Source of the DNA: an uncultured Myxococcales bacterium
GTDB taxonomy: Bacteria > Myxococcota_A > Polyangia > Polyangiales > Polyangiaceae
Length of the DNA stretch: 15,463 nucleotides
NCBI GenBank assembly: GCA_937998045.1
Contig: CALKVG010000011.1
Span: 1-15,463 of the forward strand
Direction: 5' to 3'
Below are positions 5,528 through 13,729 of the stretch, one piece after another. Within the stretch, counting starts at the first letter, position 1. Every line of letters begins with the position of its first letter. Both the position numbers and the translations under genes were made by a program. Below the pieces are notes generated by a model that saw nothing but the letters and a program-made list of their open reading frames with translations, did not search any database and had not been told where the DNA came from.

Positions 5528-6909
5528 GGGCGATTTTCGAACTGCTGTCGCTCGAGGCGCAACGGCGGCCGTTTCTGCTGCGAAACGTGCTCGGCACCAT
5601 GCGGCGGTGGGCGCCGGTCTCGAAGTTCGGCAAAATCGTCTTTGCCCTGAGCGCGGCCGCCGTAGACGAGGCGTACGGTCGACCGCAGGACTTCGTGAAC
5701 GGCCCGGTCTACGCGCCGAAGTTGAAGCTAGGCCCCATGATCCTCGGGCTCGATCCCTCGGTGGCATATACCGCCCAGAGGCGCCTGCTCTACGGGATCG
5801 TCGGCGACAACCAGGCGACGACGAGCCGATTCGCCGTCCTGGTGTGCGAGCGGGCGCGCGCCCGCCAAGAAGCCATCGAATCGGCCTGCGAGGGCAAGGA
5901 CGTCCTGCGCCTCGACCTGGTGACCGACTTCATAGAGCCGGTGCTCACCGGCGCGCTGTGTCAGCTAATGGGGCTGGAGTTCGACGACGCGGCCGACTTG
6001 CTCACGAGCGCGTCGGTGACGCCACAGCTTCCTGCGTACTCGGCGAGCCGGATCGCGCCGAACGCTCGCGACGTCGAGACGAGCGTCGCAACCGTCACCC
6101 AGTGGCTACGCAAGCTCGGCGGGAGCTTTGCTGCGAGCTGGCCGGCGCCCTTCGGGCTCGAGGAAGTGAACGAAGCCCTCGCGAAGGAGATGAAGTCGTT
6201 CCTCGAGGCTGCCGTCCCGAAGGCACGGGGCGACTCGGTCATCGGCGAACTGCGCGATCGCCGAGCGAGCACCGACGAAATCGTTCGATGGGTCGGGGGA
6301 ATGATGCTCGCCGGGGCTGCGCTCTTCAAAGCGTCGACCATCGCCATTCAAGAGCTCTCCGCTCGCCCCGCCGAGCACGACCTCGCGCAAAAGCACGCGG
6401 ACCAGGGGGAGATCGACGCCGTGGCCGGGTTCGTATGGGAGGCCCTCCGTTTTCATCCCTTGTTCCCGATGGTCGCCCGTTACTGCCCGCGGCCGACCAG
6501 GCTCGGAGCCGTGCAGATCGACGCCGACGCGACGGTCGTCCTGGCGACGCTCTCGGCGATGTTCGACCCGGCCCGGGTGCAGAACCCCGAGGACTTCGAC
6601 CCGCTCCGGCCCGAGCGCGTGTACCTCCTCTTCGGCGGCGGTCCCCATCGGTGCCTGGCCGAGACGCTGGCGAGAGTCGCGGTGCCGGAGATCGTCGCGC
6701 ACGTCCTGTCCGCCTTCCAGATCGAGAAGTCGGAAGTCCCTGTTTACGACGGCACCGCCGTCCACCAATACGAAGTCCGTTTGAAGTTTCGACCCGCCGG
6801 GGTTCGCCATGACGCAAACCGCACTTACAATACTGTTCCCCCTGTCCTCGACGAGCCTCGCGAAGAAACAGGCCGAACTGGTGGCCCTTCGTCTCGAGCC
6901 CACGCGTGA
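5524..6909 (+). CDS. Atypical cytochrome P450 lacking the I-helix acid-alcohol pair
   Basis: The product has 461 residues with no membrane anchor. The P450 signature is clear: ExxR as Glu306-Ala-Leu-Arg309, and haem loop FGGGPHRCLA with Cys377 as axial ligand. The I helix reads GGMMLAGAALFKAS (258-271), where most P450s have AGxE/DT. The acid and threonine are replaced by Ala266 and Leu267. The C-helix His of bacterial P450s is also absent (LGLDPSVAYTAQRR). P450s without the acid-alcohol pair, such as CYP74, prostacyclin synthase and CYP152, tend to act on hydroperoxides or use peroxide; I infer something similar here. The ATG at 5524 is chosen for AGGAG at 5512-5516. The family fold should end near residue 424; the last 37 residues overlap the next gene and look non-conserved. 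It is the first gene of a three-gene set with the membrane protein and the DyP peroxidase. Confidence 0.9.
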   Translation: MGAIFELLSLEAQRRPFLLRNVLGTMRRWAPVSKFGKIVFALSAAAVDEAYGRPQDFVNGPVYAPKLKLGPMILGLDPSVAYTAQRRLLYGIVGDNQATTSRFAVLVCERARARQEAIESACEGKDVLRLDLVTDFIEPVLTGALCQLMGLEFDDAADLLTSASVTPQLPAYSASRIAPNARDVETSVATVTQWLRKLGGSFAASWPAPFGLEEVNEALAKEMKSFLEAAVPKARGDSVIGELRDRRASTDEIVRWVGGMMLAGAALFKASTIAIQELSARPAEHDLAQKHADQGEIDAVAGFVWEALRFHPLFPMVARYCPRPTRLGAVQIDADATVVLATLSAMFDPARVQNPEDFDPLRPERVYLLFGGGPHRCLAETLARVAVPEIVAHVLSAFQIEKSEVPVYDGTAVHQYEVRLKFRPAGVRHDANRTYNTVPPVLDEPREETGRTGGPSSRAHA

Positions 6910-8842
6910 CGCGAGCGAGGCCCGTGAGGACGACTCGATCGCGCGCTCGCAGCTCCGCACCCTCCTCGCTCGCGGGATTCATTACCTGAGCTTCTTCGTC
7001 GTGGGGCCGGCAGAGGACCCCGCGTGCGGCGCGTACGTCGTCCTCGAGATCACGTGCGACGGGAGCGCGCGAACGATGCGGCACCGCCTCGCGACGGAGG
7101 CGCCGGACTTCGTGAGAGCGCTCGTCGATTCGGGCGAAGCTTCACCGGAGGAGCTGGAGCGTCTGCTGCGAAAGCATAGCCACCGATCGCACGCGGTCTA
7201 CGAGGCGTTCCCCGGACACAGCGTCGAGCAAATCCGGCTCGAACGCGCCGTGCGCGAACAGGCGCGCGCGTCGCGGGTGCCCATCGGCGGGGCGGCGACC
7301 GGTGCGGGTTGCCCGTACGCAGGGAAACAGCCGCTCTCGCCGACAAGCGCGTCGGCCGCATGGGACGAGGTGCGGCACGTGCTCGACGCCGTGCTGGCCG
7401 TCAACGGCGAGAAGGTCCCCGCGCGCGCCTTCGTGGAGCACGGGCGGACCCGCCCCTTCATCGTACGCTGGAGCCCCAACGGCCACCGGTTCTGCGACCG
7501 CGCAAACCTCTGGGCGCGCCGTCTGGGCGGGGCCCTGCTGGTGCTCGCAGCCTTTTTGGGCGCGCGCGTCGTCTATCACGCAGGGCTTCGGGCGATCGGC
7601 CTCTGCGCGGCCCTCGGCGCCGTCCACGTCGGGCTCACGGCGTTCGCCTGGGTCCGGGAATCGCCGAAGGCGCTGAAGTGGCCGGGGCTCAAGGCGGTGC
7701 TCAGGCGGGCGGCGGTCGAACTCGGCCTCCAGGCCCTTTTTGCGTCCGCCGTGATCTGTGCCGGCGCGCTGGCCGTCGTGGCGGTTGGCCGCCTCTCCGC
7801 GAACGCCCTGCTGTGGAGCGCGGTGATCGGCGTCTTCTGCGCCGGCGCGCTCATTCGCGCAGGTCTGGCCGATGTCGCCAAGCTCGGCCTCGGGCTGGCG
7901 GCCTTCCTCGCGGCGTTGCTCCCGGCCTCCGCGTGGCCGATGACCGCGTCCATCCTGGTCACGCTTGCAGGCGCCCTGCCCGTCGCGGGGGCGGTGCTCT
8001 TCTTCCACATCATGGACGGCCCCTTCGGCGCTGTCGTCGAGGGCGGCGTCGTGGCGGCCCTGTGGGGCGGCCTGGTCCCGTTCGTGTGGGAGTCACAGCG
8101 CTTCGGCCGTGCCGACCCGTGGCTTGCGTGGGTCCCCGCCATCGGGTTCCTGGTTGTCATGGCGTGGGCGACTGGGCGCCTCGCGTGGTGGCTTCATGAG
8201 GTCCGCACCCTCGAGTCGAAGGAGACCCCGGACCCCCTCTTCTGGAATCTGGAGCACCTATCGAGCGTTCAGAAGAGCGAAGACATCACGCTGCAGAATC
8301 ACCTGGCGCACGTCGCGAACATCAAGCAGGACCCGCGCGGATTGCGTCTACGCACGCTGCAGCGGGTGCTCCGCGGCGTGAACCTGCTCGCCCGTACGTA
8401 CTTCACCCAGGGTGATCTCGCGACCATCCGGACGATTCATTTCGCGCGCTTCGTGATACTCCCCGACAAGAAGCGCCTCCTCTTCATGGGCAATTACGAC
8501 GGCGGCTTCAGCTCGTATCTTCATGAATTCAATTCGGTCGGGGGCGTGACGGCGGTATGGAGCAACTGCGTCGGGTTCCCGCGATCGTTTTATCTGGTCG
8601 GCGACGGGGCCAGCGACGAGCAGCGGTTCAAGGCCTTCGGTCGGCGCTACCAGGTGCCGACGCTCGGCTGGTTCAGCGCGTACCCACACCTGGGGGTCGG
8701 CGACATCGAGGCGGCCACGTCGACGCGGGAGGCGCTGCGCCGCACGCTCGACGATCCTTCGACGTTCTCCGGGCGCATGCGGGCACGATTCGGAGAGCCG
8801 CTGACCGAGGCAGACTGCGACGCCGCGCTCCGCGCGCTCTAG
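6809..8842 (+). CDS. Membrane protein of unknown function with duplicated soluble domains, DyP-associated
   Basis: The product has 677 residues. An N-terminal soluble domain (1-150) and a C-terminal one (about 480-677) flank a hydrophobic core of about eight membrane segments (238-258, 260-283, 305-327, 333-352, 357-375, 378-400, 409-428, 437-457). Both soluble domains carry the same motif: GIHYLSFFVV then YVVLEITCDG (56-85), and TIHFARFVIL then RLLFMGNYDGG (542-566), suggesting duplication of an alpha/beta unit. The C-terminal part also has SNCVGFPRS (585-593) and SAYPHLGV (623-630). From memory, the IHFARW...NYDG pattern marks a conserved uncharacterised family seen near haem peroxidases; I cannot verify that here. 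An even number of membrane passes would put both ends on one side. The start overlaps the P450 frame by 101 bp, and the DyP gene begins 25 bp after the stop, so the three are surely one operon. Confidence 0.85.
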   Translation: MTQTALTILFPLSSTSLAKKQAELVALRLEPTRDASEAREDDSIARSQLRTLLARGIHYLSFFVVGPAEDPACGAYVVLEITCDGSARTMRHRLATEAPDFVRALVDSGEASPEELERLLRKHSHRSHAVYEAFPGHSVEQIRLERAVREQARASRVPIGGAATGAGCPYAGKQPLSPTSASAAWDEVRHVLDAVLAVNGEKVPARAFVEHGRTRPFIVRWSPNGHRFCDRANLWARRLGGALLVLAAFLGARVVYHAGLRAIGLCAALGAVHVGLTAFAWVRESPKALKWPGLKAVLRRAAVELGLQALFASAVICAGALAVVAVGRLSANALLWSAVIGVFCAGALIRAGLADVAKLGLGLAAFLAALLPASAWPMTASILVTLAGALPVAGAVLFFHIMDGPFGAVVEGGVVAALWGGLVPFVWESQRFGRADPWLAWVPAIGFLVVMAWATGRLAWWLHEVRTLESKETPDPLFWNLEHLSSVQKSEDITLQNHLAHVANIKQDPRGLRLRTLQRVLRGVNLLARTYFTQGDLATIRTIHFARFVILPDKKRLLFMGNYDGGFSSYLHEFNSVGGVTAVWSNCVGFPRSFYLVGDGASDEQRFKAFGRRYQVPTLGWFSAYPHLGVGDIEAATSTREALRRTLDDPSTFSGRMRARFGEPLTEADCDAALRAL

Positions 8843-8867
8843 TCCCGAGAGCAACTGGGAAACCCTC

Positions 8868-10310
8868 ATGCCGACACTCGAACTCCACGACATTCAGCAC
8901 ATCGTGCTCTCCGGTCTTCCGAAGCGGCATTATGCCAAATACCTGCTTTACGAGATCGCCGACGGCGAGGCTGCCGGCGCCTGGATACAGGCGCAGCTCG
9001 CTCACGTGGCGGGCGCACACAGGATACCCAACCGCGAAGTCTCGCCCACGGACAGGCAGCACCGCCGCTTCCAGCTCGCGATCGCGTTCACGCACACCGG
9101 CCTGAAGAAGCTCGGACTGCGCGAAGAAGTCCTGCAGACATTCGTTCCGGAGTTCCGACAGGGAATGGCCGACGCCCACCGCGCGCGCGTCCTCGGAGAC
9201 CGCCCCGCCGAGTGGGAGTGGGGCGCCGACGATCGGCTCGATCTCTTTTGCGGGATCTACGCCGACGACGACGACGAGCTGGCGGGCTGGCCCACTCGGG
9301 CCGACGGGCCCGACCCGGAGACGGGGCTTCGCTGCATCACGCAAGTTCACGCGCAGAGGTACAAGGATCCGCTGATCGAGCCCTTCGGCTTCCGTGACGG
9401 AATCTCGCAACCGTACATAGAGGGGAGCGGCAAGGACCCGATGCGCTTCGAGAAGCGAGATCGCGTCCAGCCGGGGGAGTTCATTCTCGGCTACGAGAAC
9501 GAGCTGAAGCTCCTGCCGGCGTCCCCTCACCTCCCCAAGGGACCCGGCTGGGACAGAGCGATATTGCCCCTGTCGGCCGACGGCGCGCCGGATCTGGGGC
9601 GAAACGGCAGTTTTCTCGTCGTGCGCCACTTCCGCCAGCACGTGGAGGAGTTCCAAAAGCTCGATGAGCACATCGCCGCGCAGATCGTCGGGCGCTGGCG
9701 GAGCGGCAGACCTCTGGTGTCCTTTCCACCGACGGTCGATACCCACAAACCCAGGAACGGGGCGAGGCATCACACGCCGGACGAACCCGGGGAGCCGGTA
9801 CACGACGCCGGGAACGGCCGAGGCTACAACGATTTCACCTTCTATCCTCACGACGCCGCCGGCTTGCGGTGCCCCCTCGGCGCCCACATTCGCCGGGCAA
9901 ACCCGCGGGATGCGCTCGCGAATCCGAAGGAGGGAATCAGCGAGGAGGACGCGATCAAGCTCGCCAATCAGCACCGAATCCTTAGGCGGGGGCGTCCGTA
10001 CTTGGGCAAGGACGGAGTCCCGGAGGGAATCTTCTTCATGTGCCTGAACACGAACTTCGATCGCCAGTTCGAGTTCATTCAGCAGACGTGGATCAACAAC
10101 CCGAAGTTCTCCGGGCTGACCGACGAAGTGGACCCGCTGGTCGGGAGCTCCCGCTTCGATCCCTACCGGCACCCGATGCCATTCACGAGGCAGGGATGCC
10201 CTCAGAACGTCGAGACGTCCCTCTCCAAGTACGTCTCCCTCCGCGGCGGTGGCTACTTCTTCCTCCCCGGGCTGAAGGCCCTCCGTTACATCGCGAATCT
10301 ATCGGCGTGA
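8868..10310 (+). CDS. DyP-type haem peroxidase
   Basis: The product has 480 residues, long for a DyP. The distal motif GFRDGISQP (174-182) supplies the catalytic Asp177. The proximal haem ligand is His340 in CPLGAHIRRANPR, and the distal arginine lies in HRILRRGRPY (369-378, probably Arg374). The C-terminal signature FFMCLNTNFDRQFEFIQQTW (389-408) and the following WINNP are typical of the long DyP classes. There is no Tat or Sec signal and no encapsulin-targeting tail that I can recognise, so it is probably cytoplasmic, perhaps at the membrane beside its neighbour. DyPs reduce H2O2 or organic peroxides while oxidising dyes, phenols or other substrates; the physiological substrate here is unknown. 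The gene starts 25 bp after the membrane-protein gene. Its 3' end overlaps the convergent regulator gene by 12 bp. Confidence 0.95.
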   Translation: MPTLELHDIQHIVLSGLPKRHYAKYLLYEIADGEAAGAWIQAQLAHVAGAHRIPNREVSPTDRQHRRFQLAIAFTHTGLKKLGLREEVLQTFVPEFRQGMADAHRARVLGDRPAEWEWGADDRLDLFCGIYADDDDELAGWPTRADGPDPETGLRCITQVHAQRYKDPLIEPFGFRDGISQPYIEGSGKDPMRFEKRDRVQPGEFILGYENELKLLPASPHLPKGPGWDRAILPLSADGAPDLGRNGSFLVVRHFRQHVEEFQKLDEHIAAQIVGRWRSGRPLVSFPPTVDTHKPRNGARHHTPDEPGEPVHDAGNGRGYNDFTFYPHDAAGLRCPLGAHIRRANPRDALANPKEGISEEDAIKLANQHRILRRGRPYLGKDGVPEGIFFMCLNTNFDRQFEFIQQTWINNPKFSGLTDEVDPLVGSSRFDPYRHPMPFTRQGCPQNVETSLSKYVSLRGGGYFFLPGLKALRYIANLSA

Positions 10311-13300
10311 GTCGGCGAGCGCCGATACGCGGGCGGGCGCGTCGACCCGGCGCCAGATCGCTTCGGCGGAGTCGAGGCAGACCCGCGCCGGCTCACGCGC
10401 TCCGCCCATGGCATGAACGCGCGCCCGGCCCTCGAGAGCGAAGGCGACATAGGGGAGCATTCCGAGCGCGCGCGCCTCATCGGCTGCGCGCTCGTACACG
10501 TGCGCAACTCGATCGCCTTGCCCGGCCAGACGCGCGAGGACGTCGCCCAGCTGCACGAGCGCGCACACGTGGTACGCGCGCTCGCCCACGGTGCGCGTGA
10601 CCTCCTCGGCGCGTTCGGCGGCCTGCAACGCCTCCGAGTGCCCGCCCGCGCGCAGCTCGACGGCGGCCCTCGCGAGCAGGAGGAACCCGAGCCCGTAGTT
10701 GCCTGCCCGCTTGTACATCTCCCGCGAGAAATTGTCGGCCACGAGGGCGCGCGCGGCCTCGACCTCTCCGCTCTCCGCCAGCGCCATCGCGAGGCGCGCG
10801 GCGGTAGGCGTATGCATCGTGAACACCTCGTACTGCTCGCAGATGCTCATCGCCGACTCGAGCATCGCACGCGCCTCGCCGATCTCGCCACGCACGAGCT
10901 TGCAGAAGGCGTACTCCTCGAGGATGGCGGCCCGCGAATAGGGGTGGTTGAGCTCCTCGGCAATCGCGTGGGCCTCGGCGAACGTGCGGTCGGCGCGCTC
11001 GAACCTCCCGAGCAGCCCGCAGCTCGATACGATGAACATACGGGCGATGACGCTGGGAACGCTGGCCCACCCGAAGCGACGCCGCGCGAGCTGCCCGCTC
11101 ACCGCCGCGACGACTTGCTCGAGCACCGTGAGCGCTTCCTCCAGCTCGCCGCGGGCGTGGTGCACCATCCCTACGCAGTGCTCGGCAGCGGTCGCCAGCG
11201 CGAAATCCCCGAGCTCGCCGGCGAGCTCGCGCGCGCGCGTCGCCACCTCCATGGCGCGCTCGTACCGAGCCGTCACCCAGTACGCCGTTCCGAGCTGGCT
11301 GTAGATCTTGGCCAGGCGCTTGTGGTCCTCGCGCGCTCGGGCGAAACCTTCCGCTTCGCCGAGGAGCTCGATGAGCCGTTCGTTCGCCCCGACCGGCAAC
11401 AGAGGCGCGAGCGCCACGAGGCGCAGGTCGATCGCGAGCTCGTCGCGCTCCGCGCTGGGCGCCATCCGGTTCAGCACCTCGATGCCCCGCTCGAGATGGA
11501 AGATCGCCTGCTCGTTGGCCCACCGGCTCGCCGCGGAGGTGGAGGCCATCCAGTGGTATCGCGCCGATCGCGCCCACTGGCCGGCCTGGGCCGCGTGCTC
11601 CGCGAGTCGTTCGACGTGCTCGCCCAGGCGCGCCGGATAAAGCTTCTCGAAGGCATCGACGACCGAGCCGTGCACGACGCGACGGCGCGTGCGCAGCATG
11701 CGTCCGTAGACGACGTCCCGGAGCAGCGCGTGACGGAAGCGGAACACCGGAGCACGGAACGGGCCCGTCTCGTAAAGCAAATCGGCGACCGCCAGGACCG
11801 CGAAGCGCTCGCGGAAGACATCCTCCGCGGCGCCGGTGACCGTTCGAAGCACCTCGACGGGCGAGTTGTCGCCGATGACGGCCGCCGCTTGCAGGGTATC
11901 GAGCACCTCTGGCTTCAGCCGGTCGAGGCGTGCACCGATGAGCGCCTCCACCGCGGCCGGGACGGACGCGTCCCCGGTCCCGGTTCGAAGCACGTAGTCG
12001 CCGGGGCTGCCCTCGATGACTCCCATATCGGCGTACGCCCGGGCGCTCTCCTCGATGAAGAACGGGTTTCCCTCGGTTCGCTCGACGAGCTCGCGGCGCA
12101 GCGAGGCCAGCGACTCGTCCTCTCCGACGAGCGCCTGCACGAGGGCCTGGGAATCCCGCTGCGTGAGGGCATCGAGGCGGCAGTGGCACACGCGAGGATC
12201 GTCGTCCGGAAAGGGCCCCTTGACGGGGCGCCTCGTGGCAAGGACCAGCGTATGGCGTCCGGGAGGTGCCAAAAGGAGCTTGCCGACGAACGCCAGAGAG
12301 TCGTCGTCCGCCCAGTGCAAGTCCTCGAGGAGGATCACCGACGGAGCGCGCGCGCACCAGCGCGTGAGGAGATCGCTGACCGCCTGCTCGATTGCCTGGA
12401 GCCGCTGCACCGGATCGAGCCGCTTCCACGACTCCTCCCCCGTCGGCACGTCCAGGAGCTCGAGGACCACGTTCAGCCGCTCGTCGCCCATGCCGAGCGC
12501 CGCGAGCTGCGCCCCGACGGCAGCGCGGATCTCGTCGGGCCCGTGCCCATCGGCGATCTCGAAGAGCGACTTGAGGAGCCCCACCACGAGCGCGTGCGGC
12601 GTTGCGCGCGCGTACGAGAGCGCCGACGCTTCGAGGACGCGGCATGCGCGTGCGTCCTCGGATCGCAGGAGCTCGTGAGAGAGGCGACTCTTTCCGATGC
12701 CCGGTTCGCCCACCAGGACGACGGCCGCGCTCTGCCCCTCAACGGCGGAGCGCAGCGCGCGAACGAGGAGCTCTCGCTGCTCCTCGCGACCGACGAAGGG
12801 CGATAGCCCCCGCTCGATGGTCGCCTGAAACCGGGTCCGCGTCGCCACGCCGGTGAGCTCGTACGCGTTCACCGGCTTGCTCAGTCCCTTGATGTTCATC
12901 GCGCCGAGCGGCCTGGCTTGCAGCATCCCCCGACCGAGCTGCATGACCTCCTCGGTGAGGCGGATGGTGCCGCGCGGAGCGAGCTGCTCCATGCGCGCAG
13001 CGAGGTGCGTCGTCGGCCCGATGGCGCGGTACTCGATGCCGATGTCGTTCGGAACGGTCCGGATCACGACCTCCCCGGAGTTCAGGCCGACGCGGATCTC
13101 GGGCGTCAACCGCCGAGCGGCCCAGGAGTCGCTCCGCAGCCTGCGTACGGACGACTGCATTGCGAGCGCGGCGCAGGCGGCTCTCACCGCGTGGTCTTCG
13201 TGGGACGTCGGCGCGCCGAAGAGGGCCATGATGCCGTCGCCGAGCACCTGGTTCACCGTCCCCTCGAACCGATGGACCGCCTCCACCATCGCCGCGACCA

Positions 13301-13673
13301 CCGCGTCGAGCAGAGACTCGGCCTCCTCCGGGTCGACGCCCTCGATCGCGCTGAACGAGCCACCGAGGTCGGCGAAGAGCACGGTGACTTGCTTGCGTTC
13401 TCCCTCCAGCGTGGACGGACCGAGCGTTCGCCGCGACGGCTGCATCGCCGCATCCTCCCGGGGCTCCGGGTCGGCCGCGCCGGACAGCGCCTTGCCGCAC
13501 CCGCCACAGAACGCCGCGTGCCGAGGATTGACGGCGCTGCACGCGCGGCACGCCAGCGGCAACTCGCTGCCGCAGCGGCTGCAGCGGACCTCGCCAGCGT
13601 CCCAGAAGGTCCCACAGCTCGAACAATGCAAGGCTACTCCAGGCGGCGGTGCCCGGGGACGGTACCAGCCCAC
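10299..13673 (-). CDS. Zinc-ribbon / adenylate cyclase-like / AAA ATPase / TPR regulator
   Basis: The product has 1124 residues. A double zinc ribbon comes first (CSSC and CSRC at 17-34, CRAC and CGGC at 42-59). A class III nucleotide cyclase domain follows (about 93-275) with both metal aspartates, Asp102 in FADL and Asp146 in GDGIMALFG, and GLNSGEVV. In the catalytic Asn-x3-Arg position it reads THLAAR, with His in place of Asn, a common feature of this subfamily that leaves cyclase activity uncertain. An NTPase domain (about 291-560) has Walker A GEPGIGKS (322-329) and Walker B VILLEDLHWAD (446-456). The rest is helical, TPR-like repeats to the C-terminus. Such proteins are large cytoplasmic signalling switches. 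The stop overlaps the DyP gene end by 12 bp. The start is uncertain: GTG 13673 lacks a Shine-Dalgarno; ATT 13691 and TTG 13631 have good ones. Confidence 0.92.
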   Translation of the reverse strand: MGWYRPRAPPPGVALHCSSCGTFWDAGEVRCSRCGSELPLACRACSAVNPRHAAFCGGCGKALSGAADPEPREDAAMQPSRRTLGPSTLEGERKQVTVLFADLGGSFSAIEGVDPEEAESLLDAVVAAMVEAVHRFEGTVNQVLGDGIMALFGAPTSHEDHAVRAACAALAMQSSVRRLRSDSWAARRLTPEIRVGLNSGEVVIRTVPNDIGIEYRAIGPTTHLAARMEQLAPRGTIRLTEEVMQLGRGMLQARPLGAMNIKGLSKPVNAYELTGVATRTRFQATIERGLSPFVGREEQRELLVRALRSAVEGQSAAVVLVGEPGIGKSRLSHELLRSEDARACRVLEASALSYARATPHALVVGLLKSLFEIADGHGPDEIRAAVGAQLAALGMGDERLNVVLELLDVPTGEESWKRLDPVQRLQAIEQAVSDLLTRWCARAPSVILLEDLHWADDDSLAFVGKLLLAPPGRHTLVLATRRPVKGPFPDDDPRVCHCRLDALTQRDSQALVQALVGEDESLASLRRELVERTEGNPFFIEESARAYADMGVIEGSPGDYVLRTGTGDASVPAAVEALIGARLDRLKPEVLDTLQAAAVIGDNSPVEVLRTVTGAAEDVFRERFAVLAVADLLYETGPFRAPVFRFRHALLRDVVYGRMLRTRRRVVHGSVVDAFEKLYPARLGEHVERLAEHAAQAGQWARSARYHWMASTSAASRWANEQAIFHLERGIEVLNRMAPSAERDELAIDLRLVALAPLLPVGANERLIELLGEAEGFARAREDHKRLAKIYSQLGTAYWVTARYERAMEVATRARELAGELGDFALATAAEHCVGMVHHARGELEEALTVLEQVVAAVSGQLARRRFGWASVPSVIARMFIVSSCGLLGRFERADRTFAEAHAIAEELNHPYSRAAILEEYAFCKLVRGEIGEARAMLESAMSICEQYEVFTMHTPTAARLAMALAESGEVEAARALVADNFSREMYKRAGNYGLGFLLLARAAVELRAGGHSEALQAAERAEEVTRTVGERAYHVCALVQLGDVLARLAGQGDRVAHVYERAADEARALGMLPYVAFALEGRARVHAMGGAREPARVCLDSAEAIWRRVDAPARVSALADSRR
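10300..10327. terminator. Hairpin over the convergent DyP and cyclase-like gene ends
   Basis: TATCGGCG (10300-10307) and CGCCGATA (10320-10327) form a perfect 8-bp stem with a 12-base loop. The loop begins with the DyP stop codon (10308-10310), and the left arm includes most of the opposite stop (10299-10301), so both coding ends lie in the structure. There is no T-tract on either strand. It is probably a bidirectional 3'-end structure like those at 642-674 and 14981-15005. Confidence 0.5.
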
Positions 13674-13704
13674 CTCGGGTGAGCCAAGAATGACCGAACC
13701 TCCT
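13629..13704 (-). promoter_or_regulatory. Start region of the cyclase-like gene with a perfect Shine-Dalgarno and possible leader peptide
   Basis: Read leftward, AGGAGG lies at 13704-13699. Seven bases on is ATT (13691-13689), in frame with the gene, six codons before the GTG at 13673. Eleven bases on is TTG (13687-13685) in another frame, opening a 17-codon peptide that ends GAG-TAG at 13639-13634. That stop sits inside a second GGAG (13640-13637), five bases before an in-frame TTG (13631-13629) directly ahead of the first zinc-ribbon cysteine. So either a rare ATT start or a coupled leader peptide could be used. The strong Shine-Dalgarno serves nothing else visible. Confidence 0.4.
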
Positions 13705-13729
13705 AGCGCGGTGGGCGTACGCTCCCGCC

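Noticed and set aside
8673..10172. Leftward open frame of 499 codons opposite the DyP gene
   Set aside because: No family motif; it is the antisense shadow of a peroxidase gene with its catalytic motifs in place.
10413..12806. Rightward open frame of 797 codons opposite the cyclase-like gene
   Set aside because: It is rich in Arg, Glu and His with no recognisable domain, and lies wholly antisense to a gene with clear zinc-ribbon, cyclase and Walker motifs. Long antisense frames are usual in such GC-rich DNA.
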